In this document: positions 17,830 to 27,188 of the stretch, piece by piece
Layout: every line of letters begins with the position of its first letter
How positions within the stretch are numbered: the stretch's first letter is position 1
NCBI RefSeq assembly: GCF_006716465.1
Contig: NZ_VFPB01000003.1
Location: 418,426-482,425, forward strand
From: Pseudoxanthomonas sp. 3HH-4
Lineage (GTDB): Bacteria; Pseudomonadota; Gammaproteobacteria; Xanthomonadales; Xanthomonadaceae
Direction: 5' to 3'
Length of the DNA: 64,000 bases
Position numbers and translations under genes: made by a program
The notes under the pieces: model-generated
Seen by the model: only the letters and a program-made list of their open reading frames with translations
Told to the model about the DNA's origin: nothing
Database searches by the model: none

Positions 17830-20805
17830 TTACCAGTCGAAGCCGAAAGACAGCTTGAACGTGCGCGTGGGCCAGTAGATGCCATTTCCACTGCGCCTGC
17901 CGAAGTTCGCGTTGGGGCCCGCGTTGGGATTGCCACGATCGTCGTTGTAATCGGTCCAGTTACGCCAGTTGAACGCATTCAACAGGTCCGCACGCACCTT
18001 GAAGCTGATGTCGCTTCCGGTGTTCCAGACCTTCTGCAGGGCGATGTCAAACTGCTTGTAGCCGAGCGTTTCGTCAATCTCATAGGGATCGAAGAAGCAG
18101 TTCCCCACGATGTTGACGTCCAGGCAATTGACGGCTTGGCGGGGAATCGGTGTAGCCAGCGTCAGCTTCGTCGATACGGTGATGTCCCAAGGCAGACCGA
18201 AGATGCCGGTCGTGACGAGGCGATGCTTGGCAACGCCGGTGGATGTATAGAACTCATTGCCGACATCGGGGTAGTCGAAGACGTACGTCTCACCCTCCGA
18301 AGAATTCGTGCGTAGTTCGGTCGCATCGCTGTACGTGTAGGCAATGGTCACGCCCCAGGGGGACGCTTCCGTGTAGGGCTTGTCCACCGACAGCAGCAGC
18401 GAGTTCAGCTTGGTCTCGATTCCGTTCTGCCCGAGGATCAAGCTGCCATACCCGGGGATAGCCTGGCCCCAAGGCTGCCTACCCCACGTGGCGTCTGGGA
18501 ACGCTGGGTCGCGGAAGCTACCGTCTGCATAACGGTTGCCGAGGCGGAAGTAGATGCCTTCCTTCGAGCGGATGTGTGCGAGCGTGACCGAGGTGTTCCA
18601 GTCATGCCCCCACACGTTGACGATGTTGCGCATACCGAGACTGAACTGATCGGAATACGGCGTTACCAGATCGTTCTTGATCAAGTTGACTTCACCACCC
18701 GCCGTCGGATTGGCTGCCGCAAATGCCGCCAGTCCCTCAGGGGTCATCAGCGCAGGATCGAACGGGATACAGGTCGCGCTGGGGTCGCACGGGTGATTGG
18801 AATCCGGGAAATTGATCGTATACGTGGTAAACGCACCGCCGTAGAACTCACGCGCCATATAGTCGAACAGGTTGCGGTCATACGAACGCCCGGCACCACC
18901 AAAGATCACATGCCGCTGATCAGAAAACAGGTCGTATGAGAAGCCGAGACGCGGCGCGAAGTTGTTTTTGTCACTCTTGCGATTGCTTCCGCTGCTGATG
19001 TAGTCCTCGACTTCATAGTCTGTATTCTGGATGTTGCCCCAACCACGCAGCGCGGAAGCGATCGCGGGATCAAGCACGTAGTCCTTGTATGCACCCATGT
19101 CCTCGTAGTCCCAACGTAGGCCAAGGTTCAGCGTCAGCTTGTCACTCACCTCCCAGTCGTCCTGGATGTACAAGCCGAACTGCTGGTTATCGGATACGAT
19201 GAATGGATCACGACCCACACGCGCCGTCGAGTACTCAATCCGGTAAGGCTGGTCGATATTCTCCACCACGTCGTAGATGTAGCGCGGGTTGGGTGGCGAA
19301 TTCTGAAACGCGGTCAGCTCCACATCCTTGTACTTGACGCCCATCTTGAGCGTGTGGTTTTCCCAGCCATAGAACGTGAAGTCGTTCTGCAACCCCCAGC
19401 CCTTCTGACCCTTGTCCTGGAAGGTGGCACCGCCGCCGGTGTTTAGCAGGGTGATGTCGCCATCGTCGGCCACGTTGCGCGCCGTGTATCGAGTAATGGG
19501 CGCACTGATGACCGGGCGCGGGTTGTAAGCCGACTCCTCGAACGTAATATGCGCATCGTTCATCCAGCTCCCAGCGGAGTACAACGAACGCAGGTCGTAG
19601 CGCTTCTCGTCGTTGGTCAGCGCCGTTGCCGTACTGTTCGCGTTAACCCCGCCGACACCAAGGATTCCCACCTCCTCGCGCACGCGGGCCGAGAATTCAA
19701 TCAGGTGCGCATCACTAGCCTGGAAGCTCAACTTTCCGAAGTAGACGTCCTGGTCGAACGGGCGACTGGTTGTGCCGTACTCGGCCAAGATGTTCGCTGG
19801 GATAGCTACGTGCGCCGTATTGTTGGGTCGTGCGATCAATTCGGGAACGATGAAATCCTTGGCCTCGTAAGTCACGAAGAAATGTAAGCGGTCACGAATG
19901 ATCGGACCGCCAAAGGCGATGCCGTATTGCTCGGTCGTCTCGGGACTCTTCTGGCCTGCGGCTTCTTCGCCAGGCGTCGCCTTTCGCCAATCGTCGGTAA
20001 AGCGGTCCCAGATGAAGCTACCGGTGAAGTCGTTGGTGCCGGAGCGGGTCACTGCCGTCACCGCAGCCGAACTGATTTGATCGTATTCGGCCTTGTAGTT
20101 CGAGGTGATGACCTTGTACTCGCCGATCGCCAACTGAGGGAACGGGTTGCCTCGACTGTCGTCCTGACCGGTGATGCCGCCCGGCGTGACGTAGTTCTTC
20201 TGGCCGACGCCATCAATGAAGACGTTAATCTGACTCGATCCCTGCGCACCGCTTTTTAGCTGGGATTCGTTGCCATTGCCCGTGGTGACAAACTGCATGC
20301 CCGGCACGGTATCTGCGAACGCCAGGAAGTTGCGCGAATTCTGCGGCAGCGAATCGATCTGCTTCTGGCTGACGTACGTCGCCACTTCCGACGTCTTGGT
20401 CTCCACCAGTATCGGTGCAGTGACGCGGATGGTATCCAGCGTCGTCGCATCACCCGTGGGTGCCGACACTGGCGGGGCTTCCTGCAGGTTCAGCGTCGCA
20501 GTCTGGCCCACGGCCAGTGTCACGGCGCGACTGCTGGTCTGGCCACCCGCGTTCACTTCAATGCGATAGGTGCCAGGCGGCAGGCCACCGATGTTGTAAC
20601 TGCCATTGGCAGCCTTCGATGTACGCGTCAGGCCCGTGTCCACGTTGGTGACCGTGACCGTTGCATCCTGGGCGACAACGCCACGCAGCGTGGCCGACGT
20701 GGACTGCGCCATCACGTGCGGCGCCGCCATGGCCAGGCAGCTGGCCAGGGCGCAGGACAACAACTTGCGATTGGGTTGGAACGTGGTGCGGTTGCGCTGT
20801 TTCAT
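17830..20805 (-). CDS. TonB-dependent receptor, Oar-like, with N-terminal carboxypeptidase-regulatory domain
   Basis: Outer-membrane active transporter. ATG 20805 is preceded by GGAGGGAGAG and gives 991 residues; the extra 25 codons of the longer frame precede this site and read into the operator. Signal peptide ends around AAPHVMAQ (residue 34). A carboxypeptidase-regulatory-like beta domain (about 36-110) contains NGSYNIGGLPPGTYRIEV. A TonB-box-like LDTIRVTA follows near 122. Then come the plug (SLPQNSRNFLAFADTVPG, VFIDGVGQ) and a large barrel ending in the aromatic C-terminus LSFGFDW required for outer-membrane insertion. It sits between lacI and the glycoamylase operon with its own perfect operator, so it probably imports the saccharide released outside the cell. 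Confidence 0.93.
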   Translation of the reverse strand: MKQRNRTTFQPNRKLLSCALASCLAMAAPHVMAQSTSATLRGVVAQDATVTVTNVDTGLTRTSKAANGSYNIGGLPPGTYRIEVNAGGQTSSRAVTLAVGQTATLNLQEAPPVSAPTGDATTLDTIRVTAPILVETKTSEVATYVSQKQIDSLPQNSRNFLAFADTVPGMQFVTTGNGNESQLKSGAQGSSQINVFIDGVGQKNYVTPGGITGQDDSRGNPFPQLAIGEYKVITSNYKAEYDQISSAAVTAVTRSGTNDFTGSFIWDRFTDDWRKATPGEEAAGQKSPETTEQYGIAFGGPIIRDRLHFFVTYEAKDFIVPELIARPNNTAHVAIPANILAEYGTTSRPFDQDVYFGKLSFQASDAHLIEFSARVREEVGILGVGGVNANSTATALTNDEKRYDLRSLYSAGSWMNDAHITFEESAYNPRPVISAPITRYTARNVADDGDITLLNTGGGATFQDKGQKGWGLQNDFTFYGWENHTLKMGVKYKDVELTAFQNSPPNPRYIYDVVENIDQPYRIEYSTARVGRDPFIVSDNQQFGLYIQDDWEVSDKLTLNLGLRWDYEDMGAYKDYVLDPAIASALRGWGNIQNTDYEVEDYISSGSNRKSDKNNFAPRLGFSYDLFSDQRHVIFGGAGRSYDRNLFDYMAREFYGGAFTTYTINFPDSNHPCDPSATCIPFDPALMTPEGLAAFAAANPTAGGEVNLIKNDLVTPYSDQFSLGMRNIVNVWGHDWNTSVTLAHIRSKEGIYFRLGNRYADGSFRDPAFPDATWGRQPWGQAIPGYGSLILGQNGIETKLNSLLLSVDKPYTEASPWGVTIAYTYSDATELRTNSSEGETYVFDYPDVGNEFYTSTGVAKHRLVTTGIFGLPWDITVSTKLTLATPIPRQAVNCLDVNIVGNCFFDPYEIDETLGYKQFDIALQKVWNTGSDISFKVRADLLNAFNWRNWTDYNDDRGNPNAGPNANFGRRSGNGIYWPTRTFKLSFGFDW

Positions 20806-20855
20806 TGGCTCTCCCTCCAAAGATTGATGCATTGCATATCGGCATTGGTGCCGCT

Positions 20856-20869
20856 TGTAATCGATTACA
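20856..20869. promoter_or_regulatory. Putative LacI-family operator before TonB receptor
   Basis: TGTAATCGATTACA is a perfect 14-base palindrome 51 bases upstream of the TonB receptor start. It is the best match in the window to the shared motif and the likely highest-affinity site of the LacI protein encoded 33 bases further on. Confidence 0.78.
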
Positions 20870-20901
20870 TCTCCGCTCAAAAAAAAGCGGCCGAACTTTG
20901 C

Positions 20902-21930
20902 CTATCTTTTCGCGTGGCGGCCCTCTCCCACACTCGAAGCCCTGACGATCAATTCGGGAGTCAACATCGCCGATGGCGCCACGCGCGCGCCATCCGAGTC
21001 GATGGCATCCAGCAGGCGGCTCATGGCCTGACCACCCAACTCGGCAATACTGACGCGCATCGTGGTCAAGGTCGGGTGAACGAAGCGCGCCAGCGGAATG
21101 TCGTCGAAACCCGCCAGCGCCACGTCCTGCGGCACGCGCACGCCGGCTTCGTTGAACGCATACAGGCAACCCAGCGCCATCATGTCGTTCGCCGCGAATA
21201 CGGCCTGCGGCCTCTCGGCCATCTGCGCGATGCGCTTGCCGGCCTCGTAGCCCATGGACTCACTGAAATCACCCAGGAATTCCAACGGCGATGCATCCGG
21301 CACGAAACGCGCCAACGCATCGCGATATCCGCGCAGGCGTTCGCGCGCATCGAAGTTGCCATCCGGTCCGCCGATGAAAGCGATGCGGGCGTGGCCGGCC
21401 TGCGCCAGGTGTTCCACCATCGCCACGGCCGCGCCGTAGTTGTCGATGGTCAGCGTGGGATACGTCGCGTCCTGTACATCGCTGTTGATGAGAACGACCG
21501 GCAGCGATGACGGCAGGTTGTCCACCAGGAAACCCGGCTGGTCGGTATAGGGCGAAAGCACGAGCAGCCCGTCCACGCGGCCGCGCATCGCGCGCAAGGC
21601 CTCGCCCTGCTCTTCCGGGTGGCCGTGGTAGCTGGACACCAGCAGATGCTGGCGACGCGCGCGGGCGATCTGGTCGACGCCGCGAATCAGCTCGGAAAAG
21701 AACTCGCCATACAGGTCGGGCAACACCACGCCGATGGTCTGGGTGCGACGGCTGCTGAGGCTGCGCGCCGCGGCGTGGGGCTGGTAGCGCAGGCGATCGG
21801 CTGTTGCCAGAACCTGCTGGCGCACGGATTCGGCCACGTTCTCGTGCCCGTTCAAGGCACGCGACACGGTGGCCACGGATACCCGAGCCTCACGTGCGAC
21901 ATCCTTGATGGTGACCGAGGTTCGCGCCAT
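20902..21930 (-). CDS. LacI-family transcriptional regulator
   Basis: DNA-binding repressor or activator controlled by a sugar ligand. It has 342 residues. The helix-turn-helix is VTIKDVAREARVSVATVSRA (about residues 6-25), followed by the hinge helix region PHAAARSLSSRRTQTIGVV and a periplasmic-binding-protein-like effector domain (IGVVLPDLYGEFF, VLINSDVQ, ARIAFIGG, AVFAANDMMALG, LAGFDDIPLARFVHP). Start ATG 21930. An operator-like TGTAACCGTTTTCA lies 44 bases upstream, suggesting autoregulation. Five such sites near sugar genes in this window make it the probable regulator of all of them. The effector cannot be read from the sequence. Confidence 0.94.
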   Translation of the reverse strand: MARTSVTIKDVAREARVSVATVSRALNGHENVAESVRQQVLATADRLRYQPHAAARSLSSRRTQTIGVVLPDLYGEFFSELIRGVDQIARARRQHLLVSSYHGHPEEQGEALRAMRGRVDGLLVLSPYTDQPGFLVDNLPSSLPVVLINSDVQDATYPTLTIDNYGAAVAMVEHLAQAGHARIAFIGGPDGNFDARERLRGYRDALARFVPDASPLEFLGDFSESMGYEAGKRIAQMAERPQAVFAANDMMALGCLYAFNEAGVRVPQDVALAGFDDIPLARFVHPTLTTMRVSIAELGGQAMSRLLDAIDSDGARVAPSAMLTPELIVRASSVGEGRHAKR

Positions 21931-21973
21931 TCCCCGCCCCTCCGCGGTGATGACTGCTGCAAGTGGCGCGGAC

Positions 21974-21987
21974 TGTAACCGTTTTCA
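21974..21987. promoter_or_regulatory. Putative LacI-family operator before lacI
   Basis: TGTAACCGTTTTCA lies 44 bases before the lacI start and is identical to the site upstream of the ABC ATPase gene. It fits autoregulation. Confidence 0.65.
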
Positions 21988-22112
21988 CGGAAACGTGTAA
22001 AGCGCGCGTTAGTTACCGGCAAAAGCATTTTTCTTTCAATGACTTGTACGCACTGCGCCGCCCGCGAAACATATTGCGATGCAGCATCAAAGACGGCACA
22101 TGTCAGCCTGCC

Positions 22113-24374
22113 TCAGGGCATCCCGACCGTGAACGTAGCTTGCTGCGTGTGGTCCGAACTGCCCCCCACGAAGACCGTGAACGTGCCCGGCTCCACCACC
22201 TGCTGCATGCGCGCGTCGTACATGGCCAGGTCGTCGAAGCCGAGCGTGAACGTCACGGTCTTCGATTCACCCGGCTGCAGCGACACGCGCTGGAACCCCC
22301 GCAGTTGCTTCACCGGGCGGGTGATGGTGGCGACGTCGTCGCGTACGTAGAGCTGCACCACTTCGTCACCTGCGCGCTTGCCGGTGTTGGTGACGCGCAC
22401 GCTGACCTGCTGCTCCAGCGCGTCCGGCTTCAACGTCGCCGATGACACCACCGGCACGTCGTACCGGAACGTGGTGTAGCTGAGGCCGTAGCCGAAGGCG
22501 TAGAGCGGCGTCCACGGCACGTCGAGGTACTTGCTGGTGTATTTCTCTTCCGTGCGCGGCGGGCGGCCGGTGTTCTTGTGTGCGTAGTAGATCGGCACCT
22601 GGCCGACATTGTGGGGGAAGGTGATCGGCAATTTCGCGGAGGGATTCACGTCGCCGAACAGCACGTCGGCGATCGCGTGCCCGCCCTCGATGCCCGGGAA
22701 CCAGGCCTCCAGGATCGCCGACACCTTGCCTTTCAACCCGCCGATCGACAGCGGCCGGCCGTTCAACAACACCACCACCACGGGTTTTCCGGTGGCCGCG
22801 ACCGCAAGCGCGAGCTGCTCCTGCACGCCAGGCAGGTCCAGCGAGGTGCGGTTGTTCGCCTCCGCGCTCATGTCGGGGTGTTCACCGAGGAACATCACCA
22901 CCGCGTCCGCCTGCTTCGCAGCGGCGACCGCATCGGCAAAACCGCGGGTGTCCTGGCTGTCGATGTCGGCACCCTTCGCCACGACGAGGCGCGTCTTGTC
23001 GCCGAGCGAGGCCTTCAAGCCTTCGAGCGGCGTGACCGCATCTTCCTCGCGCCCGGCCACCGCCCAGTTGCCCAGCATGGCGCGGCGATGGTCGGCCAGC
23101 GGCCCGATTACCGCCAGCGTGCGCACCGACTTGGAGAGCGGCAGCACCTGGTTGTCGTTCTCCAGCAGCACCAGCGACTTCTGCGCCATCCGGCGAGCGT
23201 CGGCACGGTGCTGCGGCGTCAGTGTCAGCGCGCGCTCACGGGCGCCATCGTCGGTGCAGGAGCGATAGGGATCATCGAACAGGCCCAGGCGGTACTTCGC
23301 GTTCAGCACGCGACGCACCGATGCATCCAGCTGCGCCATCGGGATGCGCCCCGCTTTAACCGCCGCGGGAAGATCCTTCACGTAGATCTGGCTGACCATG
23401 TCGACATCCACGCCCGCGCGCAGGCCGAGGAGGCCGGCCTGTTCGCGGTCGGCGGCCACGCCGTGCGGCATGAGTTCCATCACGCCGGTGTAGTCGCTGA
23501 CCAGCAGACCGTCCCAGCCCCACTGCTTGCGCAGCAGGTCCTCGATCAGCGGCTGGTGCGCGTGCATCGGCACGCCGGCGATCTCGTTGAACGCGGCCAT
23601 GATCGATTGCGCGCCGGCATCGACGGCGGCCTTGAACGGCGGCAGGTAGAGCTCGTGCAGCGTGCGCTCGGAGATGTCGGCGACGTTATAGTCGCGCCCT
23701 GCCTCCGCTGCACCGTAGGCGACGAAATGCTTCGCGGTGGCGAGCACCGCATCCGGCGCGCGCAGGTCTTCGCCCTGGAAGCCCCGCACCCGCGCTGCGG
23801 CCAGTACCGAGCCGAGGTACGGATCTTCGCCTGCGCCTTCCACGACACGCCCCCAGCGCGGATCGCGCGCAATGTCGACCATCGGCGCGTACGTCCAGTG
23901 GATGCCGTGCGCCGAGGCCTCGATCGCGGCGACGCGGGCGGCATGCTGCACTTCGGCCGGGTCGAAACTCGCCGATTCGCCCAGCGGCACCGGGAACACG
24001 GTGCGGTGTCCGTGGATGACGTCGTAGCCGAACAGCAGCGGGATGCCGAGCCGCGACTCTTCCACGGCAATCTTCTGCAGGCGGCAGGTCAGCACGGCGC
24101 CCTGAGTACCCAAGTACGAGCCGATCTCGCCACGGCGGATCTGGTCCTCGTTGCCGGCCATGGCCGCCGGGCCGGTGTTGTTGCCGACGCCGGGCGGCTG
24201 GTTCAGCTGACCCAGCTTTTCCTCCACCGTCATCTTCGCCAGCAGGGCGTCTACGAACGTCTTTTCGGCCGGCGTCGCGTAGACCGGCGGCCTCGCAGCG
24301 GCGGTCGCGGCCAGCAACGTAACCACCAGTCCGGCCAGCAGTGCGTGGCGGATTCGAGGATTGTGATGCTTCAT
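22113..24374 (-). CDS. bglX: GH3 beta-glucosidase, periplasmic (BglX-like)
   Basis: Exported exo-acting beta-glucosidase of glycoside hydrolase family 3. Its 753 residues match BglX-type enzymes (about 750-765). Signal peptide MKHHNPRIRHALLAGLVV... ends near AAAR. The barrel domain carries GIPLLFGYDVIHGH, APMVDIARDPRWGR, KHFVAYGAAEAGRDY, and LLVSDYTGVMEL with nucleophile D294. The second domain has FLGEHPDMSAEANNRTSLDLPG with the likely acid/base glutamate, and a C-terminal fibronectin-III-like domain ends the protein. ATG 24374 is preceded by GGGAGG. A LacI-type operator lies 32 bases upstream. It should release glucose from short beta-glucosides made by the glycoamylase-family enzyme; the linkage it prefers is not predictable. 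Confidence 0.95.
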   Translation of the reverse strand: MKHHNPRIRHALLAGLVVTLLAATAAARPPVYATPAEKTFVDALLAKMTVEEKLGQLNQPPGVGNNTGPAAMAGNEDQIRRGEIGSYLGTQGAVLTCRLQKIAVEESRLGIPLLFGYDVIHGHRTVFPVPLGESASFDPAEVQHAARVAAIEASAHGIHWTYAPMVDIARDPRWGRVVEGAGEDPYLGSVLAAARVRGFQGEDLRAPDAVLATAKHFVAYGAAEAGRDYNVADISERTLHELYLPPFKAAVDAGAQSIMAAFNEIAGVPMHAHQPLIEDLLRKQWGWDGLLVSDYTGVMELMPHGVAADREQAGLLGLRAGVDVDMVSQIYVKDLPAAVKAGRIPMAQLDASVRRVLNAKYRLGLFDDPYRSCTDDGARERALTLTPQHRADARRMAQKSLVLLENDNQVLPLSKSVRTLAVIGPLADHRRAMLGNWAVAGREEDAVTPLEGLKASLGDKTRLVVAKGADIDSQDTRGFADAVAAAKQADAVVMFLGEHPDMSAEANNRTSLDLPGVQEQLALAVAATGKPVVVVLLNGRPLSIGGLKGKVSAILEAWFPGIEGGHAIADVLFGDVNPSAKLPITFPHNVGQVPIYYAHKNTGRPPRTEEKYTSKYLDVPWTPLYAFGYGLSYTTFRYDVPVVSSATLKPDALEQQVSVRVTNTGKRAGDEVVQLYVRDDVATITRPVKQLRGFQRVSLQPGESKTVTFTLGFDDLAMYDARMQQVVEPGTFTVFVGGSSDHTQQATFTVGMP

Positions 24375-24405
24375 GGCGCCCTCCCGGCATAGCGAAGGGC
24401 GCGAA

Positions 24406-24419
24406 TGTAAACGTTTTCA
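24406..24419. promoter_or_regulatory. Putative LacI-family operator before GH3 gene
   Basis: TGTAAACGTTTTCA lies 32 bases upstream of the bglX start and is the fifth occurrence of TGTAAnCGnTTnCA in the window. Confidence 0.68.
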
Positions 24420-24460
24420 GCGGCGACTGCATGCGGCAGCGCCGGAAAGGCCGGAGGTGC

Positions 24461-24730
24461 TCAGCGGGCCTCGTCGGGTGTACGTGCCTCGATGGCCAAG
24501 GCATGGATATCGGCCTGCATCATCTCGCCCAGGGCGGCGTAGACGGCACGATGGCGGACCAGCGGGGGCTTGCCGGCGAAGGCGGCGCTGGTGATGCGGA
24601 CCGTGAAGTGCCCTCGCCCATCACGGGCCCCCTCATGGCCCGCATGCTTGTGGCTGTCGTCCAGAACATCCAGCGAGACCGGTTGCAGGGCGGACTCGAG
24701 GGCTGCCCGGATGCGCTCGATCCTGTTCAC
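24461..24730 (-). CDS. bolA: BolA-family protein
   Basis: Small stress-linked protein that usually partners a monothiol glutaredoxin in Fe-S handling. It has 89 residues, with the family pattern [33 protein letters not shown]-type His/Gly loop, [15 protein letters not shown] and IHALAIEA. It starts at GTG 24730, overlapping the stop of the upstream YciI gene as GTGA, so the two are translationally coupled. Confidence 0.9.
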   Translation of the reverse strand: MNRIERIRAALESALQPVSLDVLDDSHKHAGHEGARDGRGHFTVRITSAAFAGKPPLVRHRAVYAALGEMMQADIHALAIEARTPDEAR

Positions 24731-25026
24731 GGCAGGACCTTGCGGAAGGGCCGCACGTCCGTGCGCGCGTAGACGCCTGCGGTTGCGTAGGGATCGGCAT
24801 CGGCCCAGGCGCGGGCGTCTTCCAGTGAGTCGAACTCGGCGATCACGATGCTGCCGCTGAAGCCGGCCGGACCCGGATCCTCGGCATCAATGGCCGGACA
24901 CGGGCCGGCAAGCAGCAGGCGGCCCTCGTCGCGCAGCGCGGTCAGGCGGGCCAGGTGCGCAGGCCGCGAAGCCAGGCGCTTGGGGAGGGCGTCGGGGGCG
25001 TCATGCCCTTCAATGGCATACCACAT
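24727..25026 (-). CDS. YciI-family protein
   Basis: Dimeric alpha/beta-barrel protein of the YciI family, 99 residues from ATG 25026. Characteristic features are the [13 protein letters not shown] opening, [11 protein letters not shown] with the conserved His, [32 protein letters not shown] and the C-terminal VRPFRKVLP. Its biochemical role is unknown in most bacteria. Longer starts add low-complexity sequence and are not used. It pairs with bolA downstream and is divergent from scpA. Confidence 0.9.
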   Translation of the reverse strand: MWYAIEGHDAPDALPKRLASRPAHLARLTALRDEGRLLLAGPCPAIDAEDPGPAGFSGSIVIAEFDSLEDARAWADADPYATAGVYARTDVRPFRKVLP

Positions 25027-25402
25027 GCTGTTCACTCCTGGGGCTGAGCCTGAATTGTACGTGCCCTCCTCTGGGCGGGTGCTGGACACGCTCCCGGCCA
25101 AGGCTTACCCTGTCGTTCATTGCACGGCCGGAAGCAGCGGCCCGTCCAGGGGAAGACCCGGCCACGCCGCCCTCCCCGATCCCCGGCACGGGGACCACCG
25201 GGACGTTCGATTCGCTGCCCATACCCGCCCGCGCCCGACGACCTCTCGCTGTCCACCGCCGCATCCTGCGGTGTGCTTTGCTGGTTGCTTCAAGGGAAGC
25301 GTTCGCCCTGCGACGCATGATGTTGGTTTGCGGAATGACGGCACCAAGCCGGCCCTGCCGCGTGCAGGATGGATCGGTGGTTAGCACGATGACTGTTTCT
25401 TG
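25027..25402. other. 376-base divergent gap yciI / scpA
   Basis: Should contain both promoters. I see no RNA gene, no strong palindrome and no family-like reading frame. Several short frames on both strands here are arginine/proline/glycine-rich noise. Confidence 0.5.
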
Positions 25403-26308
25403 ATGAGCCCAGAACTCGCGTCCGACGCGAACCCACAATCCCCGCCCACGCATCCGCAGCAGCAGGAAATGCCGCTGGCGATGGTGCATGGCCAGCCGGT
25501 GCTGCAGATCCCCCAGGACCTGTACATCCCGCCGGACGCCCTGGAAGTCATCCTAGATGCGTTCGAAGGTCCGTTGGACCTGCTGCTGTACCTGATCCGC
25601 CGACAGAACCTGGACATCCTGGACATCCCCGTCGCCGAGATCACCCGGCAGTACGTGGACTACATCAATGTGATGCAGGAACTGCGGTTCGAATTGGCCG
25701 CGGAATACCTGCTGATGGCGGCCATCCTGGCCGAGATCAAGTCACGCATGCTGCTGCCCCGGCCGGTGAGCGAGGATGGCGAGGAAGGCGATCCGCGCGC
25801 AGAACTGGTGCGCCGCCTGCAGGAGTACGAACGCTTCAAACAGGCGGCCGAGGATCTGGACGCCCTGCCCCGCCAGGACCGCGACACCACCCCGGTCAGC
25901 GCGGATGTTCCAGATCGGGCGGCGGTCAGGTTGCCTCCCCCGGTGGAACTGAAGGAAATGCTGCTGGCGCTGCACGACGTGCTGAAGCGCGCCGAGTTGT
26001 TCAGCGGCCACGCGATCAAGCGCGAGGCGCTCAGCGTGCGCCAGCGCATGGGCGATGTGCTGACGCGGCTGGAAGACGGCAAGTTCCACCGCTTCGAAAG
26101 CATGTTCACCCCCGAGGAAGGCAAGCTGGGCGTGCTGGTGACGTTCCTGGCCATGCTGGAACTGGCCAAGGAACAGCTGCTCGACATCGTGCAGGAAGCC
26201 CCACTTGCCGCGATCTACATCAAGTCGCTGGCGCTGAACAACACCAACGAACCGCTGCAGTTCTCCAGCGAATTCGACGACACCGACGCCGCCAACGACA
26301 GCCCGTGA
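25403..26308 (+). CDS. scpA: Segregation and condensation protein A (kleisin)
   Basis: Kleisin subunit bridging the SMC heads. From ATG 25403 it has 301 residues. A Pro/Gln-rich N-terminal leader of about 40 residues precedes the conserved core FEGPLDLLLYLIRRQNLDIL, then EYLLMAAILAEIKSRMLLP, a variable acidic middle, and the C-terminal winged-helix segment FHRFESMFTPEEGKLGVLVTFLAMLEL with LAAIYIKSL. It is followed 46 bases later by scpB. The leader is longer than in Bacillus ScpA, as usual in gammaproteobacteria. Confidence 0.95.
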   Translation: MSPELASDANPQSPPTHPQQQEMPLAMVHGQPVLQIPQDLYIPPDALEVILDAFEGPLDLLLYLIRRQNLDILDIPVAEITRQYVDYINVMQELRFELAAEYLLMAAILAEIKSRMLLPRPVSEDGEEGDPRAELVRRLQEYERFKQAAEDLDALPRQDRDTTPVSADVPDRAAVRLPPPVELKEMLLALHDVLKRAELFSGHAIKREALSVRQRMGDVLTRLEDGKFHRFESMFTPEEGKLGVLVTFLAMLELAKEQLLDIVQEAPLAAIYIKSLALNNTNEPLQFSSEFDDTDAANDSP

Positions 26309-26354
26309 CGCGGCCGGGCCCTGCGCCCGCCGCACTTCAGAACGACAGGACCGC

Positions 26355-27188
26355 ATGGATCAATCGCTCATCAACCGCATCGTGGAAGCCGCCCTGTTGG
26401 CGGCGACCCAGCCGCTGACGCTCGCGCAGTTGCACGGCCTGTTCCCCGAGGACGAGCCGGCGCCGGAAGGCAGTGTCGAGCAGGCGCTGCAGCAGCTCGC
26501 CGACGCCTGCGCCGACCGCGGCGTGGAACTGGTCGAAGTCGCGTCCGGCTACCGCTATCAAGTCAAGGCCGACGTGCATGCCTGGGTCGCCCGGCTGTGG
26601 ACGGAACGCAAGACCAAGTACACCCGCGCCACGCTGGAAACCCTGGCGCTGATCGCCTACCGCCAGCCGATCACGCGTGGCGAGATCGAGCAGGTCCGCG
26701 GCGTGGCGGTGAGCAGCAACATCATCCAGGCCCTGGAAGAGCGCGAATGGATCCGCGTGGTGGGCCACCGCGATGTACCGGGCAAGCCGGCGCTGTTCGG
26801 CACCACCAAGGGCTTCCTCGACTACTTCGGCCTGAAGCGCCTGGACGAATTGCCGCCGCTGTCCGAACTCAAGGACATCGGCGAACTGGAACCGCAGCTG
26901 CCGCTGGACGGCGCTCCGTTGCCGGTCAGCATCGCCAGTGGCGATGCGGTGGATGGCGAAGAACAGGCCACGCCGTCGGACGGCGATGCCGGCGACAGGG
27001 ACGACGGAACGGATTCCGATACGCAGGACCCCGCGGACGCGTCGCAGGACGAGGCCGCCAATGACGACACCCCCACGGAAGCCGGCCACGACGCCGCACA
27101 CGCTTCCCACGATGAACCTCAACCCCAAGATGACGACGCCGCAGTTTCCGACGAGGAACACCAGGCACCGTCGGAGCAGAAACAATGA
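26355..27188 (+). CDS. scpB: Segregation and condensation protein B
   Basis: Second SMC accessory subunit. Tandem winged-helix domains span about residues 1-180 (INRIVEAALLAATQPLTLAQL; YTRATLETLALIAYRQPITRGEIEQ; GRPALFGTTKGFLDYFGL-like PGKPALFGTTKGFLDYFGL). After about residue 185 comes an unusual, probably disordered tail of some 90 residues very rich in Asp, Glu and Ala. Typical ScpB proteins have much shorter tails. The stop overlaps the rluB start (ATGA). Confidence 0.94.
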   Translation: MDQSLINRIVEAALLAATQPLTLAQLHGLFPEDEPAPEGSVEQALQQLADACADRGVELVEVASGYRYQVKADVHAWVARLWTERKTKYTRATLETLALIAYRQPITRGEIEQVRGVAVSSNIIQALEEREWIRVVGHRDVPGKPALFGTTKGFLDYFGLKRLDELPPLSELKDIGELEPQLPLDGAPLPVSIASGDAVDGEEQATPSDGDAGDRDDGTDSDTQDPADASQDEAANDDTPTEAGHDAAHASHDEPQPQDDDAAVSDEEHQAPSEQKQ

